From Saturnia japonica (taxonomy: Eukaryota; Arthropoda; Insecta; Lepidoptera; Saturniidae), in contig CM065304.1 of the NCBI GenBank assembly GCA_033032175.1, forward strand, positions 9,238,001-9,302,000: a stretch of DNA of 64,000 bases. Reading direction: 5' to 3'. Of the stretch, positions 12,061-25,400 are shown in pieces. Made by a program: the position numbers and the translations under genes. The stretch's first letter is position 1. The number at the start of each line of letters is the position of its first letter. The notes under the pieces were generated by a model. It was given only the letters and a program-made list of their open reading frames with translations. It searched no databases and was not told the DNA's origin.

Positions 12061-12639
12061 TTCAGAAAAAGAGAAAGAATCATTAAATTCGAAAAAAAAT
12101 AATGAAGTGGATGGAGAGATGAAACAGTAAAAAAAATATTTTGCGAGACAAAAGGAGAAGCTAAACGATCTAAAAATTCATGACACAGTATAACTGGCAT
12201 AGAAGGACTGCAATCAGATAAAACAGATTTAAATCGTCTTATATTACGCCAGACTTCTGAAGAATTTTAGTATTAACAGAAATAGAAAGACAAAACTTTC
12301 TCAAGCTTTCAATTATTTTTTGTTTAAACATTTCTTTAGTAACTTAATGAGTTCTGTTAATTTATTATAATTGTCAATAAACATGTTCTCAATATAAATT
12401 TTCTCAACTTGCTTTTGTTTTGCTATTGCCACTATACAATCTTTATCCCACCAACCTTATACTTATTTTTAATAGAAAAGGTTTCATTTGCAGCTTTAAC
12501 CATAGTGCAACTCAAAGCTTCAGAACAATTAACCTCAGCATCCTTACACACTGTCGGCATAAATGAGTATTCAGCTTTTATTTTGTTTCTAAATAATTCC
12601 TATTTTTTATTATAATCGTAACTAGAATTGGGCGGTAAA

Positions 12640-13170
12640 TTATATTTTAAACACAAGGAAGAATGTAGATTTGAATTCGAATAAAATTTTATAGAAAGGA
12701 AATAAGAATAAGATAATGATCACTGCCAAAATTGGAAGAAAAAGTTTGCCAAGTTGAATATGATGCAGGATTTGGAGAACAAATAGACAAATTAACAACA
12801 CTGGTATTCTCGTGAGGTGCTGTACGGCGAGTAGGAGATCCTGCAATTAGTATACAAATATTACGTGTCCAGTAATTTAAGAAGTTCTTCTCCATAATAA
12901 TTGGAGTTAGAGCTGCTCCATGTTTCATGTTGCGAATTAAAATCTCCTAGTACTAGACATGATTATGGAAGTGAAACAATTATATTTTTAATTTCCGAAA
13001 AAATCAAATTTGAAGGATGAGGAATGTAAAGCGAAACAAAGAAGATATTATTTAGATTGGCAGATATGATAGAAAAGTAAATATTAGTAGAAAGAAGGAT
13101 AATTCTAGAAAACGCTAGACAATGTTTGATTAATATGGCAACATCGCGAATTCCATCAAATTTATCTTGT
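12640..13170 (-). pseudogene. LINE apurinic endonuclease domain relic
   Basis: In the - strand, pieces such as CLVLGDFNSQHETW (the GDFN motif), a stretch TRNICILIAGSPTRR and SNFGSDHYLI (the terminal SDH motif with the catalytic His) appear in order. These are the hallmark blocks of the exonuclease-endonuclease-phosphatase domain of LINEs. The segment has frameshifts. It lies 5' of the reverse transcriptase on the same strand, as expected. Confidence 0.78.
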
Positions 13171-14130
13171 CATAATTACAGAATAGCCTGAAAACAGGGT
13201 CTTCAGATTGGGGTGTCATTTCCACATTTTGGGCAAAAGTAAAGTCTCTGAGTAAATTTTGGGGAAACGAAAATGATTGGGAAATTTTGGGGAAGAAAAT
13301 TTTGGCACCGGGGAAATTTGGTAAAGAACTTTATCGGCACAGCCGTACTACTAACTACTATTTACTACTCATGGTTCACAACCTAAAGCGTGGCAATTAT
13401 CGTACTATCAACTTCGAAATTATCGTATTTCCCTGTATTGGAGCAAAACTATCGTATTATACTTCACCAATTTCTGCTCCAGAGGACTTATTTTTAAATT
13501 ATTATATTGTTGAAATTATAGTATTTTCTTATAATTTGCTATCTTACGAGGCATGCAATTGTCGTAAATGTACGATACGTACACGTATGGTTTTAAACCC
13601 TGCTTCTGCTAATGCCATCTCTGATATTTTAATTCAAACTTCACATACTCTTTTTAAAAATATTGTTGCGACCTGTTAAAACCTGATTAAAAAGATAGAA
13701 AAATCCTGTTCCCGAATATTTCGAAGTAACTACAACCTTCTCAGGACTTCGAAATGTTTCGCGTCGTAAAACAACCACGGCGCATCTTTGTGTAAAAACA
13801 TCGCAGTTTATACTCACATATATAGGGCTTATCGCCTCGATTACGTCATCGAGTAGACATAGCAACTAAACGTCGAGAAAGTTAGCGATGATTCACGATT
13901 TTTCTGCGATCGTTTAGAGTAGGCATTTAAGCGGCTCAGGCGCGGCGCCAATGTAGTTCACCTTTGAATTATAAAGCGATAACATCGAACGATAAAAGGA
14001 AGCGAAACCACAGTGAAATAAGTAACAGAGGATCATGCTGTCCTCTACTTTAAACTAGCTTGGATAATCTTGTTGTGTGTATAAAGACAGCGCTTGACAA
14101 CCGTGCTGTGGAGTCATGGACATCCTACAT
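13171..14130. other. No recognisable gene
   Basis: A 130-codon open frame on the + strand (13287-13679) runs through AT-rich sequence. Its product has irregular composition and no motif I recognise. I treat it as probably non-coding. GC rises locally near 13920-13960 without a CpG-island-like structure. Confidence 0.4.
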
Positions 14131-14139
14131 AGACCCCTA

Positions 14140-14660
14140 TAGATGATGACATGCTCTCTTTTCAAATAGATAACCGTCTGTCGTTCGTTGGACACGTCAA
14201 TGTCATCACGTAGGCAAAGGTTGCACGAGGTAGGCTAGTGCCTGTCCTAGGGTCCCGCCTTTCACTGCGGATTAAAATTGACATCTACAAGTAGTTTAAC
14301 AGAAGCCGTTTCACTTACACCATGCAGACTTGGTACGCTTATTCGTTCGAACACCAGTGTAAGCGGCTAATATCACAGGAAGCTATGAGCCTCAGGATGA
14401 CAGCAAAGACCCGCTTCGTCAGAAACGTCACGATAGCGAGGAAAGTTCACACTGAAAACTTAGATTCCTTTATATGCCGGTTGGCAACCAACATGTTCCG
14501 GAGCGCGAACGCGAAGAATTGTTCTCTCATTAAAGGGATTACGCCATTCATGCCCGGCCACCTGACCGTAAGTTTAGACCATCACCCCTTAACAGCGAAT
14601 GAACAAACAGCAGCCGACTGCCTCGTACTAACGAGACTTGAAGAGGCATTTGAGTTTTGA
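14140..14660 (+). pseudogene. LINE reverse-transcriptase C-terminal fragment
   Basis: On the + strand NLDSFICRLATNMFRSANA and ITPFMPGH align with the C-terminus of the better preserved LINE at 23033-24052 (SLDDFISSLATRMFRKADA, IAPLHTRPPDH). Upstream frames give further matching scraps of the thumb and connection region. It is a truncated, frameshifted copy of a related Jockey-type LINE. Confidence 0.65.
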
Positions 14661-16498
14661 GCTGGCTAGCAAGTAGGCGACGACTTCTGATGAACTTTGT
14701 GTCACCAAAGTTGCTACCGTACTTAACTTGGAGCTGTACAGTCATTTTCTCAAATATAAAAGGAGTAGGTAGTTGTATTGTTAATTGCATGATCAAATCG
14801 ATCTTTCCTTTACATTGATGAATATCGTGTATCACTAATCCTAGTTTGTACTCTGTGTAAGGCAGAGACAAATCTTAAGGTCTCAGGTCTACCCTCCAAT
14901 TAGTACCATACGTAGTATCCTCTGAGTTGTCTTGTTAGTACCTAGTACCTAACTAATTTTAATTTAATTTAATGTTTATAGGCAGCTATTACAAGCTCAA
15001 TGCAGATCGTGATCTGACCAAGGTCACGGATCGCAATAGATTGATATATTTATCTTGATCCGGCTGTTTGTAACATTAGACAGTCAATACAAATCATGTC
15101 AGTCCATCTCTCTCAACCATCAATGAACACGTGTCTTCTGCTTTGGGGATTTCGATTTGGGATGTTGGCTTGGTATTATTAGTTGACTGTGACTTGATTT
15201 GTTTTAAATGTTTTAATCTTGAGATATCTACTTGATTGGAGCAGAATTGCGCTTTATTTCATACTTGCTAATAAATAAAAAGGAAGAGTTTGCGTTCACA
15301 ACCACAAAATGGATCTAAATAAGCAAAAAGCTAAGAAGTTGTTAGATTAAATTCATAGTATGTACTGAAGAGGAGGAGGAGGACTACTTATCTCATAACT
15401 CTAACAAAGATTCCAGAGTTAATATAAAATCTTCATCTGGAGAAGTAACTAGCGAATTAGATGTTGATGGCAGTTGCGGCCGCGCCGTCTTCTTCGGTAC
15501 GTTTATACGTGTGGTATACTTTCAGAGATGGTAGACGTACCAAGTTACTGGTACAAGTACCAGATTTTAGGGTATTCTACCACTTATCAGGTAACACATT
15601 ATGCCAGTTCGCAATAATACCAACTTTAAGTATTCATGAAAATCCATGTTGTTTTCTTTTTTCTCGTGACCTCTAATTGTCATGTAGTGGTTATTGTTTT
15701 TTATTTATTTTGTGTTGCTTGACCCAATATTGTGTAATAAGGGTGGTTATTTTGCATAATAAAGCTTGGTTATTGAGCACAAGTGAAGTGGGTTGGAATT
15801 AATAACATGGACCGTGACTTCTGAGATGCCACAAAAACTCCCTAGAAAGTTCAAACAAGGGAGCCATCATCTTGTTAAGATATTAAAATCGTAATAAGAC
15901 AGATCACTATATTCACTCAATTTTCGTAGTAATGGTCTTCAAGAGAGGACTTGTTGTCAAATTAGGAAGAAGGTCCCTAGCGTTTGCAAATTCTGTGCAC
16001 CTCCAGGGGGCAGACATTGCCAATAATGGTACTAAGCTCTTGATATTTGCTTGAGGGTATCAGCTTATTTTCAAATACCAACTTTTAGCGACATCCGTAC
16101 CAAGATTATCAGTCCAGTATCTATTATCCCTATTTACGTCAGTTCGACGTTTCAACCATATTTGTCTATGGTTTCGACAATTGATTTTAAACTTAGTCTG
16201 TGATTGATTACTAATTGTTAGATTTTAGAGCAGTTTTTCCTTGCTTTAGTTCTGAAAGATCTAATTAATGCAATTGTAATTTAAAATTATCAGTTTATTG
16301 GAAAATAAATTAAAGCTTGCGTGTTGTTAAGGTAATTAAAATTTATTTATTTTTACCCTTTCAATAAAATATTGCACGTCATGATTGCTATTATAATTAG
16401 TGTCACTAGATTGCATTGTATGTAGTTTTGTTTTGTATAATTATTAATTACCATTTAAAAGATACCACAATTATAAATTCAACCCTTTTATATTCAGA
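14661..16498. other. Upstream region of syntaxin-7; promoter not identified
   Basis: The sequence is AT-rich with a short GC-rich patch at 15465-15500. An open start at 15309 (MDLNKQKAKKLLD followed by a stop, then an acidic EEEEEDYLS-like run in another frame) hints at a decayed transposase N-terminus, but nothing downstream confirms it. An untranslated first exon of Syx7 probably lies here, because the ATG exon starts with an acceptor at 16497. I could not place it. Confidence 0.4.
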
Positions 16499-19400
16499 AT
16501 GGATACTTCATATCAAGGAAGCGTGTCTTACGGAGATGGCGAAAACAAATTTCAAAAGCTTTCGTCGACCGTCACCAGTAATATTGAGAAAATATCACAA
16601 AATGGTAAGTTTATGATATAACGTGTTTAAAAAGAATATGAGATATAATTAAAAATAAGGAAAAGTATAAATGTTAGACACAAGTATTTTTTATAAATTA
16701 ACATCAATTAGAATACACATTTTTCAATTTAGACTACGAAATTTTACGTAAATGTAAAATATTATGTTGAAATACTAAGACAAGCATTTGTAAATCCTTT
16801 ATCTACTTTGATATAAATTGTGTTATTATTCTTTTAGTTCATGCTATTGTATCATGTTATCTTTTGTCTTTTATGTGTTTGTTAGTTATTATCTCTTGCA
16901 ATGCATATTTTTGCACTAAAGTTAAAATTCACCTTTTGTTTTAACCAACCATTCAACATAAAAGAAATTGTAGATTTTAATATAAATATTGTTAAAAAAA
17001 TTAAGTCTAAAAGCAATTATGATAGTGGTTTGGAATCCCACAATAATCCAATGAAGGGAAATAGGGTTACCAACTATTTTTGAGAAAAATAATATATTAA
17101 ATGGTTTTAATAGGTAAACAAATATTTGGAAGGAAAAAAGTATTTTTCAAATATTTGAGGGAATTAAAACATATTTTTGGATGCTTTTAGTAGACTCTGA
17201 TAATCTGTTGCTGTGTTTAAAAGTTTGAAATCTAGTTTTCCAATCGCATTTTAGATTGAAATAGATTAATAACTTGTTTTTTATTACATGTATAGACAAT
17301 CTGTTTGTCTCTTTTTATCACTTAAGTTTCATTACTGAAAAAGCCCAAGTGGCGAGAACAGAGATTAAATAAGACATTCTTTTTTACATAAATGGTAAGC
17401 TATCAAGTAAATTTTTAAGTATATATTGAAATTTGTTGATTGTTTTTTTTATCATTATATTAATATGTGAAGCTAAAACTTTGTACCCCTTCTTACAAAA
17501 ATTGCGTGGACGGAAGTCTGTGAGATTTGGATGGTTAAAATTTATATGGAAAAGTAGTGCAGAAAGCTAAAATTTGTCTATAATATCTGTTACTAATATA
17601 TTAAATCCTAACCCAACCAGTGCTTTTTAGGTTCATAATGCAAATGTCAAACAAAATAGTCTATGATTAAAAAGTCGCTGGTAAATTTTCGACTATTGGG
17701 TGACCACTAGTAATAATAATTCTTCATTATTGTTAATCTATACTAAGTTATAAATATAGATAAAAAGTTAAGTAATTACCTATAGGAGTGTTTCGTTTTA
17801 TGTATTATAGTAAAGATTCAAAATAAAGTATTTATGCATTTTTTTTTTTAAATGAAATATTATAAAGTGTATTTATCAAAAATAAAGTAGGATATGTTAT
17901 TATAAAGTATGGTTGGCACCCCTAGAAGTAATACCAAACCTCCGTAGTGGGATATTTTCTTAAATCTGATACATTATCTTGATATTGATTCTTTTCATTG
18001 TTTGTTGTATAATTTATCAGGTATCAAGTTTTTATAAATGTATTTTGTACAGAGTGATATTCAAATGAAGTACTTTTATGTAAAAAGGCAATTAAAGTAA
18101 ACTGTATTTTTCAGTTTCATCTATGTCAAAGATGGTTAACCAACTTCAAACCCCACAGGATTCTCAAGAACTTAGATCTCAGCTGTAAGTAGCATTATAC
18201 ATTTCATATTGAGATCTAATGTTTTTATTTAAATTATTAAATGTTTTAACTAAAGTAAAGCATAAAACATAATTTATACTGTTTCACCCTCCATCATTTA
18301 TTACAATGTGAAAGTATCAACCAACTATACATACATTCCTCAATCATGATGATGATGACATTTCTCAAGATTAAGCAGTTTTGAGTAGAATATAGGAAAA
18401 TATCAGGAAATCTTAACTTATTTTCTGTAAAAACTACAAAACTCACACATCAAACCTGGCTGAGAGTGAGATTTTTCAATGTTAAGTAAATGAAAATGGT
18501 GAGATTTTAATATCAAATAAAAAAAAATTGTACCTAATGATAACTCTTTTTGAATTATGGTAATCTTGTTGCAAAATAATTGAGAAAACCTAATGTGTTT
18601 TTTGTCAAAACAACAAAACTTCTGCTTCAAAACTGGCACTGAGTGATTTCGAGTGGCAGATTTCAATTTTAAAATTTTAAATCATTGTACTCAAAAGTAA
18701 CCATATTGGAGTTATATTAAGCTAGTTATAAATAAGTGAATTTTATGATAGATTTTTGCAAAAGTATTCCTTTTTCTATAAACTAAGATGATTCAAGTGC
18801 CCGTTTTGATGCTGTGTAAACAAATCTTTTAAAATAATTGAATAGAAAATGAAATTGATATTAAACTGTATTGACAGGCGTCAAATTCAAAATTACACAC
18901 AAAAACTTGTAAAGGACACTTCAACAATGATCAAGGATTTGATGAAGCAGCCAAATGATTATCCTGGAAATAAGCTCATCAGAGAACGCCTGAGTGATGA
19001 GTTTATGGCAACATTAAACAACTTTCAGGTAAGCTGTAGCTTGGTGACATTGTTTGATTATAACAATAATTAGAATGTTTTAATATTTTTTTTTATAAAA
19101 CACTGCTACTAAACTGTACTGAACTAAAAATTACAAATGAAATTTTAAGAATAAAATTTATTATGCGGGTGACACCTAGACACCACACTCAGACATATTT
19201 CTCTGGTTTATTCATGAATAACATCACTAAAACAAATATTTTATACCATACAATCTATTTCTACTACTGTCATTTTCCAGTGTGTTAATTTTTTCTGTTA
19301 TTAGGCATTCAGTAAACAAATATTATGAATTTAAAAAAGAATAGCAGAGGCATAGCTAAAGGCCTTAAATCCTATTCTTGATGAAAGTATTGAATTTGGT

Positions 19401-22400
19401 TCACTTTTGGGAGAGGAAGTAGGGGAATACGAATTTATGATTTTGTCTATTTTCTAGTACAATATTTGGTAATTTGCCCACAGCACAACAACAACAAATT
19501 TCTGTTAAAACAAATTGTCTCATGGACCGTGTTTCCTTTTAAAAATATTGTATAGGAATAAATTAAATTTATATAGCTTATTCTCAACATTGTACATATT
19601 CATTTTAACCTTGGCTTAATATCAAATATTAATTGATTAAATAATCTTTGCATATTTGAATTCTATATTACATACTAGCTGAACCGCGCATCTGCGTCTG
19701 CGTCACATAAGAGAGAGAGAGGGTTAGAGAGAGTGGGTGGTAGGTAGAGACAAATAAATATTGTCGTTATTGGTGCCGTCCTCCTCCTAAATTATTCCGC
19801 CATAATAAAAATGTGTGCGCGGTACTTGATTATTATTTTGCTACGGAGTTATTTTAAAACTGTGATATCTCCTAAGATATTTATTGAAATCAATTGATGT
19901 AAAGGGCATTAAATACTTGTAATGAATAACCTGTTTATTTCGATAACATTTAATACAATATTTATAAAAAAAACACCTTCGCAAATAATGCATTATTTTA
20001 GAACAAATTTTGTTATCATAAAAAGGTTACATTGAGTCAAACTTAAAAGATAGACATATGCTATTTTGACTTTTTTTAGAACTTTTTATGAGAAACTAGT
20101 CTGTCACACATGATTGTTGTTTAACTTTAACCATTTACGAAGCGCACACAGTGGAAGCTTTCAAAAGGAATAATTTTTTGGACATTTTTGGAACATTGGT
20201 AGTGTGATGTTATATAGTCTATAACCTTTCTAGATAAATGAGCTATCCAACAAAAAAATAATTTATCTATTCGAACCAGTACTTCCCGAGATTAGCGCGT
20301 TTAACTAAACAAACTCTTCAGCTTTATAGATATAAGAAAACCCAAACTGTTATATGTACCATTTGTAAGGACAATATATAGACAAAATTAATTTTTAATC
20401 TGGGTGTGCAAACAATTTAATTCTTTAGTGGATAGTGTTAATATTTATTGCAAGTGTGTCTTTCCTAAGGTTACAGTTTATGCACTAATTTTTAGGTAAT
20501 TTTTGTATTAATTTCAATTTGTGTTTCCTTTCAAGGCTGTCTTTCTTTTTTTGTTTATACTTATCTTTTCTTTTTGTGAAAACTTGTAATTGGCCTTGTA
20601 TTTTGATTATTTTTACTACTCTTTCTATTAGCTGTAAATTTTCCAATCAATGTAAAAAAATAAGCCTATATTTGTTGTAAACATGTTTACAGTGTATGCA
20701 TTACATTACATGTTTGTGTTGTTTCATGTTTTATCTTGATAAAATAGAATTAATTTGGAATTTACATTACTAGTCTCTGATAAATTTAGAATACAGTTTT
20801 TATCTGCAATGAAATTTTTTTTTTACATTTTCGATATGGTTGAAAAATAATACTAATGAATATATTGATAAGGCTATTTTACAGTTAAAAGGTAAAAATA
20901 ATTTAATGAATGTACAGTTTGTAACATATACATGGTATGTCTATAATTGGACTATTATGACATTTATATAACGATAATTAGAAATTATATTTTATAAAAT
21001 ACAGACTTTCATTTATATGCTGGAAACAAAATATTTTATTTATTAGTCTTTCTTTACCTTATATAGCTTCACATGATGATATAATATTTTTCTAATTTGT
21101 AATTAAAAACAAAATACATCATTACCACCAATGTCTTCTTTTTTATCGTTATAGGCTTATCGTTGTTACCACAGTCTCATGTTAAGTGACGATGTGGCCT
21201 AAGATGATAGCACACTAAGCCTACTGGAAGAATAGCTCTCAAGTGCAACTGCTGTGGAACACACCTATTGGTGCTTGCCGATAGATTTTCAACTTGAGGA
21301 TGGTAGCTAGCCAGGCGCGCATTAGAAAAAGCTCTACTACCATGCTATGGTTTCATCACAATATTATCCTTGACCGAAAGCTCGAGCTCATAGCAAGGAT
21401 TCAAACTCAGGTCGATCGACGCGCTGTCCGTACACGCTACCAATTGAACCATCTTGCCATCATTTTGTATTTAGAAAGTTTAATAAATCATAATGTGGAT
21501 TTTTTTAAATTAACACAGGCTACACAAAGATTGGCGGCTCAGAAGAGTAAGGAAGATGTAAAGAAAGTCAAGGCGCAATCTATAAAGATAGGAGACCCGT
21601 TTGCTGCTAGCAGTGAGTATTCTGTCTCACTTCTCACATTCCATAAAGTCTAAATATTTTCTATCTCTATCGCTGCAAAATGTCAATTTCAGATGTCAAA
21701 ATAGTCAAGGTTGAGAGTGTTTTGTTGTGGTTTCTCTTAACCAGAATAAAGTAAACTACCATTTTCTTGTACATTTGACATTGAACAATGTTATGTGCAA
21801 ATATATAATGGTAAATTTTAAGAAAATTGAATAAAATAACTATCACTATCTTACACCCTGTTACATGTTCTGCCTCTGAGTTTATCTCTTTTGAAACCAG
21901 TCCGCTCAATCTGTCTATACAAAAGTGACCTAAGTTAATGTTTGTATAATACCAGATCAAACTTACTAATTTTTGTTGTTTTTTCTGATGAAACTGATAG
22001 TTAGGTTCAATACTTGGTCCAATACACTCATAATAAGAAAAATAAACATAATTAAGTAATTATTAAACTATAACTAATAATACACTCGAAATATCAAGTA
22101 CATAGCAAATTGAACTTACGTACTTATATTTTAATCACAGACTGCGGTTTTCTTAAAATTTACCTCGCATAAAAGAAATATGTTAGTATAAGTAAATTAT
22201 ATAGACCATAAAGTGAACTATTTTGAATCATTATGATACATATTTTGTAATGGGTAAATAAGTAATAAATAATTACATTCATTGATCTAATAATTCATTG
22301 AGCTGTAATAATACTAAAACGGGCGCAACGAAGCTTAACAGCGCTCCAAACAATAATTAGTTACGAGCAACGATAACAGTACCGAGCGGGCCTGCACAAT

Positions 22401-25400
22401 GAAAGTGCAGCGCTGCGCGGCGCGACACCCTATCAACCCTCGGATTCGGTATCACGACGAATGCGTACTACGGTAAGCAGCGAGCTGCAAACCAGGGTAC
22501 GCAAGCCCAACATACTACGTGCGACCAACTCTGTTCACACTAGAACCTACCACGCGTGAAGAGAGCGAAACAGAACGGCACACACGCAGTGAGGTGCTTA
22601 CACGGAGGCGTTTAGCTGGCGTAGCTACGGAGAACTGAGTGGAATGGGTCGCTGGCGGATGGAAGATTTCTCGAAGATAATAACACACACGAACACCAAA
22701 ATCAAGTCGCTGTATTCAATCTTCACAATGGCCGCTTACAATAATTCTTAACACTATCCAGTACTTCGGTGTCTTGACACAGAGCTTCTTACAAGCCTTT
22801 AGAGTCTTGAGTCTTCTTTCTTGAATAGCGTTTGACACTGTGTGCCGGTTGCCGTGCCCCATACAGAACAGGGTTGTCATCTCGCACATGTGCTGTGCGG
22901 GGAAACCGCTTCAGGGCGTGGCCCTCTATCGGTAAATGTCTTCTACGCCCGCTACGACGGGCGTGTCTCTGTAATAAGGCCTAGCGTAACTGACGCTGAG
23001 GCCTATGAATTCTCCTCTTTTCCCGCGCTTTCTCAGTCCGGCGTGGGTGCACGGACGAGTTGGCGCGCCTGAGGCTTCATTATATTCCTCTTACATCGAG
23101 GATATGGGTGATCTGGTGGTCTGGTGTGTAGCGGCGCTATGTCCTGGAGGTGTACATGCGCTGATGCATCCGCTTTCCGGAACATCCGGGTAGCTAGGCT
23201 GCTTATAAAATCGTCCAGGCTTTCTATGCACAGATCGCGTTGTATGGTCGAGTTCATCACGTAGCGTGGTGCCCCGACTATCATTCTGAGCGTATAATTC
23301 TGCTGGGTTCGTAATCGGCGCTTCAAATATTCTGCTGCGCAACCGAACCATGCAGGGGCAGCGTACGTGAGGCGCGATCTCACGTAGGTTTTATATAAAC
23401 CTAGTTTCGCGCGGAGTGAGAGTCTCGAAGCGAACACTGGACGCAGCATTCTCCTAGCGAAACCGGCTCTCGCAACTACGCTCTCTACATGGGTCTTGAA
23501 GGTAAGTCCCCGGTCAATTATGACTCCCAGGTAGGTGACCTCGTTCCTCCATGGCAGGGTTCTTCCCTGGAGTGTCAATGGCGGTATAATTTTGTTGGAT
23601 TTTCTGAGTAGGAACACCTGCGTCTTATCAACGTTCACGGTCAGTCGACACTTTGCTAACCATTCCGGTAAGGCGCTAAGCGACGGCTGTATTAGAAGTG
23701 CGGCTCTTTTCCTATTCATCGAGGTTGCCCAGTAGGCGGTGTCGTCTGCAAAGACGGCGAGCTCTGCATTGCCGATCACCGGCACATCATTGGTGTAGAG
23801 AGCGCAGAGCAGCGGGGACAGACAACTGCTCTGCGGTACTCCTGCTGGCACCAGAATTTCTCTTGAGAGGTGGGTTTCGACCGAAACCCACACCCGACGA
23901 TCCTCAAAGAATGATTCTACAATTTTGAAAAGCTGCTTCGTTATCGTAGTGGCTGTCGATAACTTGTACAGGAGTCCGTCATGCCACACCCTGTCGAACG
24001 CCTTCTCCATGTCCAAGAACACGGCAGCGACATGTGTGCCGGTTGGCCGCAAAGGCCCATATTTATTCCGGTGTTGGAGCGGGACGGAACGGTGGCGTCT
24101 ATTCCCCTCTTACTCTAACATTTCCTAGTAACATGGCTTACGTCGTGGCGCGTTGCAACCATTCTGTTATTATTATTATTATTATTACATACAATTTCAC
24201 GTAATTAGCTAATATCTCATAAGATTATTATTGGAATGTTACAAAACCTATTCAAATCTGTTAGGAACATCAATATTTACCTAAATACACACAATATAAC
24301 ATTAAAGAATAGTAAACTTCGTAAATATTAAACTTTAAACATTACATGCACAATAGAATTCACATATAAGCCTAAACTATTCCTATAAAATCACAAACAT
24401 TACACATAACTGGTTTAAAACAAAGATTATCAATGAAATATATGTTCAGTACGTTTCTATGCTATTCTTACGAAATTATAAGCTTCATTAATATGTATTT
24501 ATTATCTTTAAACACCTACACTTTATTTCTTTAATACAGAAACAGTAAATCACGATTGTTCATATGTAAATGCTTATTCCTTAATTCTAGCAACTTATAC
24601 CTACAACTAATTAATTGTCCATGTTATTTCCTAAATTCTAAGCCTATACGTCGCTAATAAGTACTTTCGTAAGAATCAACGTTTTTGCATAATACTTTTA
24701 TATTAATGTAAGTATAATTTAGTTAAATATAGGTTAAATTTTAGGTTACGTAGATATAACGTATGAAATAAATTATTATAATGAATTTTAATATATAAAA
24801 GTTGTACCATTTTCTACACAACATCATTATTGTTAATAAATTGCTAAAGTCCATTTCATGGCTTCTTTCTCCTAAATTAATTTTCCTATCAGCATGCAGT
24901 AGTCCAAGCAGAACAGTTTGTGCTTCGTCGACTTTTAGCTTATGACAATTGGTCTTACATCAATAAATACACTTCTGTGCATTCGTACTGTTATGGTTAA
25001 ATGTTGAATAGGGTAAAAATGTCATCTTTAGACAAAGAAGAATAAAATAATAATGTAAAATAATAAAATAATAATGTAATATAATGTATTTGTATGCATA
25101 ATTTTGTTACTTCAATCATTTAAATAACCTCTAGTATATTATTATAATGTGATAAAATATATTATGTTCATCAGATGCTAATAACAACAAGGAGTTGATG
25201 GAAATGGATGACGCTGGTCTTCGTAAACAAGAGCAGCTCAATATGCAGACTGAGCGGTCTCTGATCGAGCTTGAAGAACGCGAGAGAGATATACGACAAC
25301 TTGAGGTGATCTATTAGAAAGATTCTATATAAAAGTACCGGTACTCCGCGGCTCAACTCGCGTTTATCACAGTATTTATTTTCGTATCGTAATTTTAGTT

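Larger units (their letters stand above)
6660..13170 (-). mobile_element. LINE with EN, RT and RNase H, split by a DNA transposon
   Basis: Three consecutive LINE domains lie on the - strand in the expected order: endonuclease (about 13170-12650), reverse transcriptase (about 12060-10900) and RNase H (about 7260-6690). The 3.3 kb transposon at 7320-10620 sits between RT and RNase H. Removing it and one TA makes the two LINE parts contiguous. A LINE with endonuclease plus RNase H suggests the I/R1/LOA group rather than Jockey or CR1. All domains carry stops and frameshifts. Neither terminus is precisely defined. Confidence 0.75.

Noticed and set aside
13287..13679. 130-codon + strand ORF
   Set aside because: Composition follows AT-rich background, no recognisable motif, no splice context; most likely chance.
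15309..15676. Start MDLNKQKAKKLLD and acidic run, reminiscent of a transposase N-terminus
   Set aside because: A stop follows after 13 codons, and nothing downstream resembles a transposase core or TIRs.
21319..21455. Candidate functional tRNA gene
   Set aside because: A- and B-box words are present, but the arms do not pair well and it is embedded in other repeat sequence; called SINE-like instead.
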